Of a stretch of 64,000 bases of DNA, positions 43,917 to 53,500 are shown piece after piece. The notes below the pieces were generated by a model. The model was not told the origin of the DNA and ran no database searches. It worked only from the letters and a program-made list of their open reading frames with translations. A program made the position numbers and the translations under genes. The DNA is from Saltatorellus ferox (GTDB taxonomy: Bacteria; Planctomycetota; UBA1135; GCA-002686595): the NCBI GenBank assembly GCA_007751475.1, contig CP036434.1:7073524-7137523 (forward strand). The letters run 5' to 3'. Every line of letters begins with the position of its first letter. Within the stretch, counting starts at the first letter, position 1.

Positions 43917-43951
43917 CGTGGCGGCTTTGGGTCGGGTTCGGTACCGCCAGG
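43917..43951. repeat. 35-nt repeat before the sigma-fusion gene
   Basis: 35 bases identical to 46430-46464 and to the complement of 46362-46396: core GGGTCGGGTTCGGTACCGCC. It sits in the 272-base divergent region between the YcaO gene and the sigma-fusion gene. Together with the element at 46335-46491 it brackets the sigma-fusion gene. Confidence 0.85.
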
Positions 43952-44059
43952 AAAAGACGAGATGCCTGCCGCGCCTTCGGGCTCGGCGGCGATTCAGGCT
44001 GGAATCCCGTCCTGCCGACCCAAACGGGCGCCTTCCCGCGCCATGATCGAGGAACCAAG

Positions 44060-46327
44060 ATGAGCCACCCCGACTTTCTGCTGGCCGAGCTGAGCCAGCA
44101 CGAGACCTTTGTCCGCCGCACCCTGACAGCGACCCTGCGCAACCACGCGGAGGTCGATGACGTGATCCAGGAGACCTGGATAAGAACCCTTGCCCACGGC
44201 ACGGTTCCGGGGCGGGCGTGGCTCGCCCGGACGGCGCGCAACGTCGCGGCCTCGCGCTGGCGCTCCGACGAACGGCGCAGGTTTCGGGAGCAGGCCCGTG
44301 AGCAGGAACTGGAGGCGCCCTCCACGGATGCGTCGCTCCAGCGCGTCGAGGATCGTCAGAAAGTGGTCCGCTGCATCCTGGGGCTCGCCGAGCCGTACCG
44401 GGGCGTGGTGCTGATGCGCTACGAGGAGAACCTGAGCGTCGCCGAGATCGCGAGCGCCCTCGATCGGAGCCCGGGCACGGTCCGGTCCCAGCTGTCGCGG
44501 GCCCACGAACTCCTGCGGACCAGGCTCGACGCGGACTTCGGGGACCGCAAGCACTGGGCGGCCCTCGCCCTTCCCGCTGCGATGGTCAAGAAGTCGGCCG
44601 CTGCCTCGGTGGGCGTCATTCCCTTTGCGGTCGCGGCCGGAATCATCGCGGCGGCCGGGTTGGGCCTGCTCGCCTACCGCGTGCTGCAACCCGCGACCGA
44701 TCCGCCGGCTCCCCTCGTATCGAACGCGACGATCGCCACCCTCTCTCCCGGGGAAACTCGCCTCAGCGCCCCCTTGCTGACGCCGCCTTCCTCCGAGTCG
44801 CGCACCGAAGCCGCCGCGCCCCTTCAGGAAGCGGCGACCCCGAAGAACGCTCGCCCCTACGAGGAGCGCTTGATGCCGCGCGCTGAACTGCTCGCGCGCT
44901 CGTACTTCGGAAACTACGAGAAGGCGACGTTCAGCTTCCCGTTCGGAATCCGCGATGACCCCGGCCTCGAGCTCACGCGTAACTCCTGGAGCGTTCTGTT
45001 CGGCAATGGACGCGGAAGGCTCGACTTCGGAATGACCCGCTATGGCAGCTTCGTCGTCGACCTCGGTCGAGTGGATCCACAGTCGGCCGCCGACTTGACC
45101 ATCACCTCGCTCGCCTTCGACGAGGACTCGGTGGTCCCACGTGTGGGCCACAGCTACTTCGTGATCAGCCGAGACGAAGAGTCGACCCTGGCGAGCCTCG
45201 TCCACGTCGTGGAACACGAGCCGAAGAGGCGCTGCGTATTCGACTGGTACTCGACCGACGGCACCGGCCGAGCGCAGGGGTCGATCGTCGACGACCGCGA
45301 GGGGCGCCCTCTGGTGGACGCGCTCAAGCACTGGTACTCGCTCCTGGGCGCTGGCACCGAACTCGCGACGCCGGAGGTTCTCCTGCAGCTGCGAGCCGGG
45401 GCCGGCGGAGGCAACCCGAACACCATCGACATGACGGGCAACGTCAGTACCTACGTCGACAAGCTCGTCCCGACGCCCCTCGACTTCTTCGCCGAGATCG
45501 AGATGAAGGATCCCTCACTCGCGTACTTCCACGGCGGGATCGTGGGGTCGAATCGAGCCTTCGTCGTCACGTCGATCGACTACGAAGGCGTGGCGAAGGG
45601 GGACTCGAACGGACACGGTGAATTTCAGCTGGTCGTCGGAGGGACCAAGATCGCGAGCTATCGCGATCGGGACGAGCCCTTCCGCGATCGCTGGAACGGC
45701 CGCCTCGTGATCGAATCGGGCGACGAGTCCAGCACCTACCTGGAGGTCGCGAACTCGAGCAGCGGAAAGGTGAGCCTGCGCGGTCACTTCGAGGAACGTG
45801 TGCCGCTCGAGGACGCTCCGTTCAGCCCGGCCGGAAAGGGATTCCTCGGAGACCATGCCATCCCGGAATCGCCGGTGATTCCCGAGCTCCAGGCCCCGAG
45901 GGTGCTGCTCCAGGCACGGAACGGGCGGGGCGGTGGAAACGGCCATGAAATCAACATGTGCGGTACCGCCAGCTATCGCTTCGACTCGATCTCCAAGACA
46001 CCACTCGATGTGGTCGCTCCGCTCGACGACAGGACGCGATCCATCGCTTTCGCCGAGGGCGGCGCCGTACCCGCTGGCCAGCAGTTCGTGGTCACGTCCG
46101 CACGAATGCGAGGCTTCATCGTCGGGGAGCAATCCTACCGCTACGCCAGGCTGTATCTCGGCCAGGATAAGCTCATCGACGTGAAGAGCCCGGCCCCGAC
46201 CGTCGACGAGACCTGGAACGGCTCGATCGTCATCCTCCCAGGTGAAGAGACGCGGCTCTTCCTGGAGATCGCCGACTGCGCGTCGATCGAAGTTGTCCTG
46301 GAAGGCCGCTTCGAGCCGATCCGATAG
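44060..46327 (+). CDS. ECF sigma factor fused to a membrane segment and duplicated extracytoplasmic domain
   Basis: 755 aa from ATG 44060; GAGGA at 44049-44053 is a good ribosome binding site. Sigma region 2 spans about residues 5-75 (HAEVDDVIQETWIRTLAH), region 4 about 105-165 (GVVLMRYEENLSVAEIASALDRSPGTVRSQLSRAHELL). A single membrane segment at about 191-212 (FAVAAGIIAAAGLGLLAYRVL) comes next. Residues 275-430 are one domain, then two related ~135-residue units at about 440-575 and 615-755, each starting VLLQxRxGxGGGN and ending VxLxGxFE. So sigma part inside, sensing part outside; membrane-tethered ECF factors are known in Planctomycetes. No anti-sigma gene adjoins, so the outer domain may control it. 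Bracketed by repeat copies. Confidence 0.9.
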   Translation: MSHPDFLLAELSQHETFVRRTLTATLRNHAEVDDVIQETWIRTLAHGTVPGRAWLARTARNVAASRWRSDERRRFREQAREQELEAPSTDASLQRVEDRQKVVRCILGLAEPYRGVVLMRYEENLSVAEIASALDRSPGTVRSQLSRAHELLRTRLDADFGDRKHWAALALPAAMVKKSAAASVGVIPFAVAAGIIAAAGLGLLAYRVLQPATDPPAPLVSNATIATLSPGETRLSAPLLTPPSSESRTEAAAPLQEAATPKNARPYEERLMPRAELLARSYFGNYEKATFSFPFGIRDDPGLELTRNSWSVLFGNGRGRLDFGMTRYGSFVVDLGRVDPQSAADLTITSLAFDEDSVVPRVGHSYFVISRDEESTLASLVHVVEHEPKRRCVFDWYSTDGTGRAQGSIVDDREGRPLVDALKHWYSLLGAGTELATPEVLLQLRAGAGGGNPNTIDMTGNVSTYVDKLVPTPLDFFAEIEMKDPSLAYFHGGIVGSNRAFVVTSIDYEGVAKGDSNGHGEFQLVVGGTKIASYRDRDEPFRDRWNGRLVIESGDESSTYLEVANSSSGKVSLRGHFEERVPLEDAPFSPAGKGFLGDHAIPESPVIPELQAPRVLLQARNGRGGGNGHEINMCGTASYRFDSISKTPLDVVAPLDDRTRSIAFAEGGAVPAGQQFVVTSARMRGFIVGEQSYRYARLYLGQDKLIDVKSPAPTVDETWNGSIVILPGEETRLFLEIADCASIEVVLEGRFEPIR

Positions 46328-46334
46328 CCCGCCC

Positions 46335-46491
46335 CCTGGCGGTACCGAACCCGACCCAAAGCCTGGCGGTACCGAACCCGACCCAAAGCCGCCACGTTTC
46401 AGATCGAAGGGGAACCCTTCGATCTGAAACGTGGCGGCTTTGGGTCGGGTTCGGTACCGCCAGGCTTTCGGTCGGGTTCGGTACCGCCAGG
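46335..46491. repeat. Giant inverted repeat (77-bp arms) filling a convergent gap
   Basis: Arms 46335-46411 and 46415-46491, one mismatch, loop GAA. Each arm has two tandem 27-nt units (46335-46361 and 46362-46388) with core GGTACCGAACCCGACC, plus an inner 23-nt part. It starts 7 bases after the sigma-fusion stop and ends one base before the stop of the SpoIIE-like gene. Transcribed from either side it would form an extremely stable hairpin. Confidence 0.95.
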
Positions 46492-46492
46492 C

Positions 46493-47884
46493 TCAGGCGT
46501 CCCGGCCCAGCACGATCAGGCTCACGTCCGTCGGGAACGGCTCCTCGTCGGCGAAGGCTTCCAGGGCCGTCAGGACGCCGTCGAGGGCCTCGGCGGGGGC
46601 GTCGGCCGCGTTGCGCGCGAAGAGCTTGTAGAAGCGCTTCTCTCCGATCTCCTCGCCGTCCATGTTGATCACGCGCACCGCTCCCGTGCCCGCGATCACC
46701 ACTCGATCGCCCTCGTCCATCGGGACGTGGCGGACCGAGATGCCGCGCTCGAAGACCGGGCCCTTGTCGAAACCGAGGGCGATGCCATCCGGCTGGATCG
46801 CCCGGATCGACTTGTCCTTGTGGGCCCAGTGAACGAGCGGCAGCTTGTGGCCCGCGGACGCGACTTCGAGTTCGTGGGTGTCCGAGTCGAGCGCCGCCGC
46901 CAGGACCGTCACGTACATGCCGCGGCGGACCTCGCCCGCGATCGTTCGGTTCACCGTCTTGAGCGCCGACTCCAGGGAGCCGCCGCGCTTGAGTTCGCTC
47001 TTCAGGTAGGCGCGCGCCATGGCTCCCACGAGCGCGCCAGGGACCCCCGCTCCGCTGACGTCGCAGGCGAAGAAAACGGTTCGGCCGTCGTCGGCCTTCA
47101 CGATGTCGTGGAAGTCGCCGCCCGGCTCGCTGGAGCCGACGTGTTCGGACGCGACCGAATAGCCTTCGGGGACCTCGAAGTCGGTGGGCTGCAGCGCTTC
47201 CTGGACCTCCATCGCGACCTCGCGTTCGCGCTCGCGGACCGAGAGTTCGACCTCGGTGTCGCGGGCATCGCGCAGGGACTCGGTCATCCGGTCGATGGCT
47301 CCGGCGAGCAGCCCGACCTCACCGCCGCCCTGGGCGCGGACGCGATGGGAGAGGTTGCCGTTGGAGATGGAGCGGACGTCGTCGACGAGCGCGGTGATCG
47401 GCCGCGACACGCGCGTCGCCGTGATGAGCGCGACGACGGCGGTGATGAGGAGCGCGAGCGCGGTCACGGCGAAGAAGAGACCGTAGAGCTTCGCGACCGG
47501 GTCACCCGAAGCGTTCGCCGCAGGGGCCACCAGCACGTGCGCCTTCGTATCGTCCCCACGAACGTAGGCGAAGCCGTTGGCCGTCGCCTGTCCCTCGCGG
47601 CTCAGCTCGGCCTCGGCGCGAAGGAGCGCGCCCGATTTGAGCTGGGCCGCCTGCTTTCCGACCTGCTTGTAGGTGAGCGTTCCGTCCACGTACTGGGCCT
47701 GCGCGATCGCCGCCTGGTCCCGTGAATCCTTCACGGCCTCGGTGACGATCTCCCGCGTCGTGCTGAGCAGCACGAAGCTGAACAGCATGAGCACGAGCGC
47801 CAGCACCGCGGTCGTCGCGATCGCGAATCGAGGGGCGATACCGAGCCCGGAGCTACGGGCACGTCCTTCGCGTGGTGAGGCCAT
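46493..47884 (-). CDS. HAMP-SpoIIE (PP2C-type) serine phosphatase, membrane bound
   Basis: 463 aa; GGAG eight bases before ATG 47884. Two membrane segments (about 19-43 and 130-157) enclose a ~90-residue extracytoplasmic sensor region. A HAMP domain follows at about 157-210 (ATRVSRPITALVDDVRSISNGNLSHRV). The SpoIIE/PP2C domain starts at about 240 (VQEALQPTDFEVPEGYSVASEHVGSSEPGGDFHDIV; FACDVSGAGVPGALVGAMARA) and has the metal-binding aspartates. It probably dephosphorylates an anti-sigma antagonist or a regulator in response to an envelope signal. Last gene of the ftsK operon by orientation; 24 bases from pgpA. Its stop abuts the inverted repeat, a likely terminator. Confidence 0.92.
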   Translation of the reverse strand: MASPREGRARSSGLGIAPRFAIATTAVLALVLMLFSFVLLSTTREIVTEAVKDSRDQAAIAQAQYVDGTLTYKQVGKQAAQLKSGALLRAEAELSREGQATANGFAYVRGDDTKAHVLVAPAANASGDPVAKLYGLFFAVTALALLITAVVALITATRVSRPITALVDDVRSISNGNLSHRVRAQGGGEVGLLAGAIDRMTESLRDARDTEVELSVREREREVAMEVQEALQPTDFEVPEGYSVASEHVGSSEPGGDFHDIVKADDGRTVFFACDVSGAGVPGALVGAMARAYLKSELKRGGSLESALKTVNRTIAGEVRRGMYVTVLAAALDSDTHELEVASAGHKLPLVHWAHKDKSIRAIQPDGIALGFDKGPVFERGISVRHVPMDEGDRVVIAGTGAVRVINMDGEEIGEKRFYKLFARNAADAPAEALDGVLTALEAFADEEPFPTDVSLIVLGRDA

Positions 47885-47908
47885 CGAGCGAACTCCGTTC
47901 AGGTGGGA

Positions 47909-48448
47909 CTAGCGAAGTGGAGCCAGAGAAGCGTCCCAGGACGCTGGCTCCAGGAAGACAAGGCGCAGAACGGCCATGGTAAACAGGCCGTAGACGCCCG
48001 CCACGAGATCGTCGAGAAGGAGGCCGTCGCCGCCGCGAAAACGCTCGAAGTGCCTGGCGGGCGGCAGCTTCACGGTGTCGAAGTACCGAAACACCACGAA
48101 GGCCGCAAGCAGCGCCAGCAGCGTCGGGCCACCCGCCCAGGCGATCGTGACGAGGTAGCCGACGACCTCGTCGAGAACGAAGAAACCCGGGTCCGCGCCT
48201 GCCCGGGCCTCGACCCAGGGCTGAACGATCCGTCCGACGACGTAGAGACCGAGCGCGAGGAGTAGCGTGTAGAGCAGGAAGTTCCGGGACCCCGCCAGCA
48301 GCCACGCGATCAGCACGCCGCCGAGCGTCCCGAACGTCCGGGGCGCAGCTGGCACGAGGCCGAGTCCGCCGAACGACGCAACGCCGAGGAAGAGAATGTC
48401 CTTCGGCGTCCAGGTGCGCGGTGCGCCCGCGGAAGCCGACGAATTCAC
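47909..48448 (-). CDS. pgpA: Phosphatidylglycerophosphatase A
   Basis: 179 aa from GTG 48448, overlapping the pgsA stop (GTGA). Conserved PgpA stretches: FGGLGLVPAAPRTFGTLGG, FVLDEVVGYLV, FRYFDTVKLPPARHFERFRGGDGLLLDDLVAGVY. Multi-pass membrane enzyme that removes phosphate from phosphatidylglycerophosphate, the step after PgsA. Membrane segments are visible around LLYTLLLALGLYVV and TLLALLAAFVVF. Co-transcribed with pgsA; overlap indicates translational coupling. Normal length. Confidence 0.95.
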   Translation of the reverse strand: MNSSASAGAPRTWTPKDILFLGVASFGGLGLVPAAPRTFGTLGGVLIAWLLAGSRNFLLYTLLLALGLYVVGRIVQPWVEARAGADPGFFVLDEVVGYLVTIAWAGGPTLLALLAAFVVFRYFDTVKLPPARHFERFRGGDGLLLDDLVAGVYGLFTMAVLRLVFLEPASWDASLAPLR

Positions 48449-49152
48449 GCGTCGTCACCCGAGAGACTGGCCCCGGAAAGGATGGCTTTGGTCTTGAGCA
48501 CGTAGGTCACGCCCGACCCGATCGTCGCGAGCAGCGTCAGCCATACGAGCCCCTCGACGACGTAGCCCCACATCACGTACCACCACTGGCCCCAGTCGAA
48601 GGCCTCCATCCAGATCAACCCTCCCACCGCGATGCTCTGCACGATCATCTTGATCTTGCCGAAGCCGTCGGCGGGGAACTCGCGGCCGAGGCTCTCGACG
48701 TAACCACGGATGCCGGTCACGAGGAACTCGCGCGCCAGGATGGCGACGACGATGCTGGCGGGCAGGCGCGGCTCGGACCACGGCATCACGGAGAGGTACA
48801 CCATCGCGCCGAGGATGAGCACCTTGTCCGTGAACGGATCGGCGATGCGGCCGAAGGCCGTGACGAGTTGATCGCGTCGCGCGAGATAGCCGTCGAGGAA
48901 GTCCGTCGCCGCGACCACGGTGAACAGCCAGAACGCCACCAGGAACGGCGTGCGGTCCCTGGCGATCTCTTCGCGGCTGATGTCCCCCCAGATCGCAAAG
49001 ATGCCGAACAGCACCAGCGCCCCCGCGAAGCGGATCATCGTGATCCTGTTGGGCCAATGGGCGAAGACTCCCTCCTTGGCGCGTCGAGTGGTCGGGCTGA
49101 CGGGCAGCGGTGCCTCTGAGCGCGCGCTGCCGCTGGGGGAAGCATCCGTCAT
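48445..49152 (-). CDS. pgsA: CDP-diacylglycerol--glycerol-3-phosphate 3-phosphatidyltransferase
   Basis: 235 aa; ATG 49152 overlaps the rimO stop (ATGA). The CDP-alcohol phosphatidyltransferase motif D-G-x2-A-R-x8-G-x3-D-x3-D is intact in DFLDGYLARRDQLVTAFG plus RIADPFTDK. Four or more membrane segments. It makes phosphatidylglycerophosphate from CDP-diacylglycerol and glycerol 3-phosphate in the inner membrane, so PgsA and PgpA are successive steps. N-terminal 25 residues are Ser/Ala rich and not conserved. Start is supported by overlap only. Confidence 0.95.
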   Translation of the reverse strand: MTDASPSGSARSEAPLPVSPTTRRAKEGVFAHWPNRITMIRFAGALVLFGIFAIWGDISREEIARDRTPFLVAFWLFTVVAATDFLDGYLARRDQLVTAFGRIADPFTDKVLILGAMVYLSVMPWSEPRLPASIVVAILAREFLVTGIRGYVESLGREFPADGFGKIKMIVQSIAVGGLIWMEAFDWGQWWYVMWGYVVEGLVWLTLLATIGSGVTYVLKTKAILSGASLSGDDA

Positions 49153-50522
49153 CGTGCAGCCCGCTGGCCAGGAACCGAACCGACCGCTGCGCCGACCCAG
49201 TTCTGCTCGTCGTCCGTCTCGTCGATGCGAACCATGATTCGATCCCCGACAGCGGCATCCGGAGCGTGAGCGAAGGTCACCATGTCGACTTCCGGCGCAT
49301 CCATCGAGCCGCGGCCGACCACGAAACCACCGTCGGGGTCGGGCGGTTCGTCGACGAGGATCTCGACTTCGGTGCCGATCGCGGCCTCCTGAGTCCTGCG
49401 AAGCTCCGCGTCGCGCGCCTCGAGCACAGCATCGCGGCGAGCGGACGCGACGTCCTCGGGGACGGCGCCATCGAGGTCGAAGCCGGGCGTCCCCTCTTCG
49501 GGCGAGTAGGTGAACGCGCCGAGGCGCGAGAGCCCGTACTCCTTCACGAGGTCCACGAGTTCCGCGGCGTCCGAGTCGGTCTCGCCGGGGAAACCCAGAA
49601 GAACGGTGGTCCGCAGGGTCAGTCCCGGAACTTCGGTCCGCAGGCGATCGAGGATCTTACGGACCTGGTCGCCGCTGCCCGCGCGTCGCATGGCGCGGAG
49701 CGTGTTCGTGGCCGCGTGCTGAATCGGGATATCGAGGTAGGGCAGCACCTTGGGATGGTCGGCCAGGAGCGGCGCGAGGTCCCACGGGAACCGGTTCGGG
49801 TAGGCGTACATGACCCGAATACGGGCGTCGCCGTCGAGATTCGCGAGGCCTTCGATCAGCGAAGGAAGCTCCATCCCGAAGTCGCGCCCCCAGGCGGTCG
49901 AGTCCTCGGCGACCACGACGAGTTCCTTGACGCCAGCGCCGATGAGCTCCTCGGCCTCCGAGAGCACGTCGGACGGACGCTTCGAACGGTGCTTGCCGCG
50001 GATCGAGGGGATCGCGCAGAACGAGCAGGTGTGATCGCAGCCGTGACTGATGCGCAGATAAGCGTAGCTGCCGGGGGTGGCGAGGAGCCGCGCGCCTTCA
50101 CGCTTGGGCTCGCGCAGCCCTGGGCCCTCCAGGTAGCGCTGGTGCGACTGACCGTCGGAGATCCGCTTGATCGCCTTCGCGAGTTCGCGGTAGTCGCTGA
50201 TCTCGGCGAAGACATCGACCTCGGGGTACTGGCGTGCGAGCGTTTGCTTGTAGCGCTGGACGAGGCATCCCGCGACGACGACAGCGCCGAGGTCACCCTT
50301 CTTCTTGCGCTCGACCAGCTCGCGGATGGCCCCATGGCTCTCCTCCCGCGCTGGCCCGATGAACGAGCACGTATTGAGGACCACCGTATGGGCCTCGCCC
50401 GGATCGCCCGTCACCACGAGCCCTTCCTCGGCCATCCGGCCGAGGATCAGCTCGGAGTCGATGAGGTTACGGGCGCAGCCCAGGTGGACCAGAGCGACGA
50501 GATCAGACGAGCGAACGGTCAA
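49149..50522 (-). CDS. rimO: Ribosomal protein S12 methylthiotransferase RimO
   Basis: 457 aa from a TTG at 50522 (no ATG fits before the first conserved residues). The MTTase N-terminal domain has three cluster cysteines (VHLGCARN, VLNTCSFIG, VAGCLVQ). Radical SAM CxxxCxxC is CDHTCSFC in ISHGCDHTCSFCAIPSIRGKHRSK. TRAM domain at the C-terminus (GTEVEILVDEPPDPDGG). It methylthiolates Asp89-type residue of S12 (beta-methylthio-aspartate). RimO rather than MiaB by SxxSKRPSDVL region and order; S12 specificity is inference. Its usual accessory YcaO is at 41598-43787. Part of ftsK operon, 30 bases after the motor-less paralogue. Confidence 0.93.
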   Translation of the reverse strand: MTVRSSDLVALVHLGCARNLIDSELILGRMAEEGLVVTGDPGEAHTVVLNTCSFIGPAREESHGAIRELVERKKKGDLGAVVVAGCLVQRYKQTLARQYPEVDVFAEISDYRELAKAIKRISDGQSHQRYLEGPGLREPKREGARLLATPGSYAYLRISHGCDHTCSFCAIPSIRGKHRSKRPSDVLSEAEELIGAGVKELVVVAEDSTAWGRDFGMELPSLIEGLANLDGDARIRVMYAYPNRFPWDLAPLLADHPKVLPYLDIPIQHAATNTLRAMRRAGSGDQVRKILDRLRTEVPGLTLRTTVLLGFPGETDSDAAELVDLVKEYGLSRLGAFTYSPEEGTPGFDLDGAVPEDVASARRDAVLEARDAELRRTQEAAIGTEVEILVDEPPDPDGGFVVGRGSMDAPEVDMVTFAHAPDAAVGDRIMVRIDETDDEQNWVGAAVGSVPGQRAAR

Positions 50523-50552
50523 CGGGAGGGCGCCAGGCGAAGGTGAAGAGGG

Positions 50553-53500
50553 TCAGGAGTGGGCGAAGCGGCCTTCCCACTCGTCCAGGGACATCAGGAT
50601 AGCACGCTTCTTACCCTCCTGGTATGGCCCGATGAGCCCCTCCGCGAAGAGTGCCTCCAGGATGGAGCACGCCTCGGCGAACTCCACGTCGAAACCCTTC
50701 TGGATCACCGACACGGCGGCCCGGTCCTTGGTGACGACGAGCCGGCCGGCGTCCAGGAGGCGCTGACCGTCTCCGGAGAGCCCCTCCGGTGCTTCGTCGG
50801 CGCCTGATTCTGGACTTTTTTCCGGGTCAGATTCAGCCAGGGCGGCCGCGGACGGCGCGACAGGGGCGGGCGGAGCCTGGGGCTCGAGGATCACGTCCTC
50901 GGACTCGGCGGCTTCTTCCTCGTCCTCGTCCTCGTACTCCTCGTACTCGGATTCCTCCTCGCCGGGCTCGTCTTCGTCCTCTTCAGACTCCTCGCCGTCC
51001 TCTTCCTCGTACTCGGCGGCTTCCTCGTCGTCCGCGTCCTCGTCGTCTTCCTCGGCCTCTTCGTACTCCTCGTACTCGGCTTCCTCGTCCTCGTCTTCGT
51101 CTTCTTCGGCGTCCTCGTCCTCTTCGACGAATTCGTACTCCTCACCGAGGTCGGCGGGATCGATCGGGTTGCCGTCCTCGTCGACGTACTCGTACTCCTC
51201 TTCTTCGTCTTCCTCGAGCTCGGCCTCCTCTTCGTATTCAGCCTCCTCGTCGTCTTCTTCAGGCTCGTCTTCCGCAGAGATCTCCTCTGCCTCCAGCTCG
51301 ATCGCGTCCTCGATTTCGAGTTCAGCTTCAGGTTCGACCTCGGCTTCGACCTCGGCTTCGACCTCGACCTCGGCTTCGGCTTCGGCTTCGGCCGCCTGCG
51401 ACAAATCCAGAACGCCGTCATCGACGCCCCTCGCCTCCGTCTCGGCGAAGGCGCTCTCCGAGGCCTCGGCCTGCGCGAGCAACTCATCGAGCACCGACAT
51501 CGAAGGCGGCGTCATGTCCTCGTACTCTTCACGCGAATCGTCCGCGTCGAAGCCCTCCTCACGCCGCTGCCAGCGACCCGACGGATCCACGTCCGGAATC
51601 GTCTCGAGCACTTCCGGGCTGAGGTTCACCGCCACGTCGTCGTCCTCGTCGTCGTAGCCGACTTCCCAGGCGGGACGCGGCGGCGGGCTGACGCTCGCGG
51701 GCATCGCACCCGCCTGCATCGCCTGCTTGGCCATCGGATCTTTCCCGACGAAGCCGTCGTGGCCCGGGAACAGAACGCTGCCCGCTCCGGCCACCGTCGT
51801 ACCCATCCCGGACGGAGCGGGGACCTCCGTCACCTCGAAGCTGGGAAGCCCGGGGTCCACGTCGTCGTCGACCGAACGCGCGCTTGCTTCCGCCGCCGCC
51901 TCGGACGCCTCGTCCTCGGGCGACCTCGGCACGAAGGGTTTGACCCCATGGGGAAGTTCGCTCGGACCAGTCGCGCTCGCTCCTTCCCTCAGGATCGCCG
52001 CCTTGTACGCGGCGGCTTCCTCCGGGCTGAGGCCGCCGTACGATCCCGAGGTCCCGAAGGGGTCCGTCTCGCGCAGTTCGGGCGTCGACGGCGTGTACGG
52101 GGCAAACTTCGGCGGCGCAGGCAGCGGCGCCGAAGGCGGCGGAACTTGATTCAGCGGCTTGGGAGCCGAAAGCTCGTCGTCGAAGTCGAACGGCGCCACG
52201 TCCTCCCGCGGCGTGCCGGCGGAACTTCCGAAAGGACCCGCCCCGTGGCCACCAGCGGCCCCATGACCAGCGGCCCCATGACCAGCGGCCCCGTGGCCAG
52301 CGACCCCGTACGGATCGGATGCCGGCGCGGGCGTCCCGTAGTTCTGCGAGGCGGAACCATGCGAACCGTAGTTCGGAGTCGCGTGACCCTGACGGTGAGA
52401 ATGCGCGGCGGCGGAGCGGCCTGACCCCGCGGGCGCACTCGGCTGACCCGGACGCGGCTCCAGAGGCGCCGCGCCCTCCGGGATCAGACCCTTCAGACGA
52501 ACGTCCTCGGGGTAAGGCGAAGGCGGAATCGGCTGGGGCTGCTCCATCGAGTGCGAGGCGCGGCGCCACACGTCCTCCATGTACGCAAGCGTCTTGTCGT
52601 CCGGCGCCAGCGCAGCGGCCTCGTCGTGGGAAACTCCCTCGGTCCCGCCGCGCGCCAGCGCATCGCCCAGCGTCACGGGAGCGCCGGCCCGGCGGACCTT
52701 CTTGTTGCTGACGCGCCGCTGACGATTGGCGCGCCCCTTCAGGATCTCAGCCTCGGTGCGAGGCTCGCGCTTGAAGATCGAGGCCCCCGCGGCGGCGGCC
52801 GCAGCTCCGACCGACGCGGCGGCTCCCGCCGCCTTCGCCAGCGCCGAACCCGCCGAAGCGCGCGGGAGCTCATCGCGTTCGACGATCGGGCCGAGGCCAT
52901 CGTCCTCGTCGAACTCCGGCGCCGATTGCACGAAGCCGAGCCAGACAGCGCCCGCGATCACGGCAAGTCCCAAAAGAACGCCCGCCCAGGTCCCGAGCCA
53001 GCTCGCCATTGCGCCGCCGGTTCCGAAGCCGATCTGTCCACCACCGCTGACGAGGCCCTGCGTGGTCTGGGGCGCCACGGCGCCCATCACGGCCGCGAGG
53101 CCGAGCCCGCTGACCAGCACGCCCGCCACGCGGCGAAGCGGCTCCGTGCGCAGGCTGCCGAGGACCATCAGCGCGCCGAGCACCGCGATCGCTGCCGACG
53201 TGATCAGTGCCGCCCACGGTCCGAGCCAGTGCGCCACCTTCGCCGCCAGCGCCGCCGTTCCACCGAGGCCAGGCGCCGCGAGGTTCGTCCCGTCCAGAAT
53301 CGCCTTCGCGACCGCGGCCGCCGGCAGGCAACCCGCCAGAAAGAGGAGGCCCCCGATCAGCTCAAGACCGCTCGATTCAGCGCCGCCCTGCAACGACCCA
53401 TGGTTCGACATCCCGGGGGCACGACCCTCGGGGTGGTGGCCCCCGTGACCGGGCCGGAAGTCGTCTGCGTACCGCGATTCGCGCCTCGGTGCGGGCACAC

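Noticed and set aside
46335-46491. CRISPR array
   Set aside because: Units are only two per arm and are mirrored, with no spacers between; it is a palindrome.
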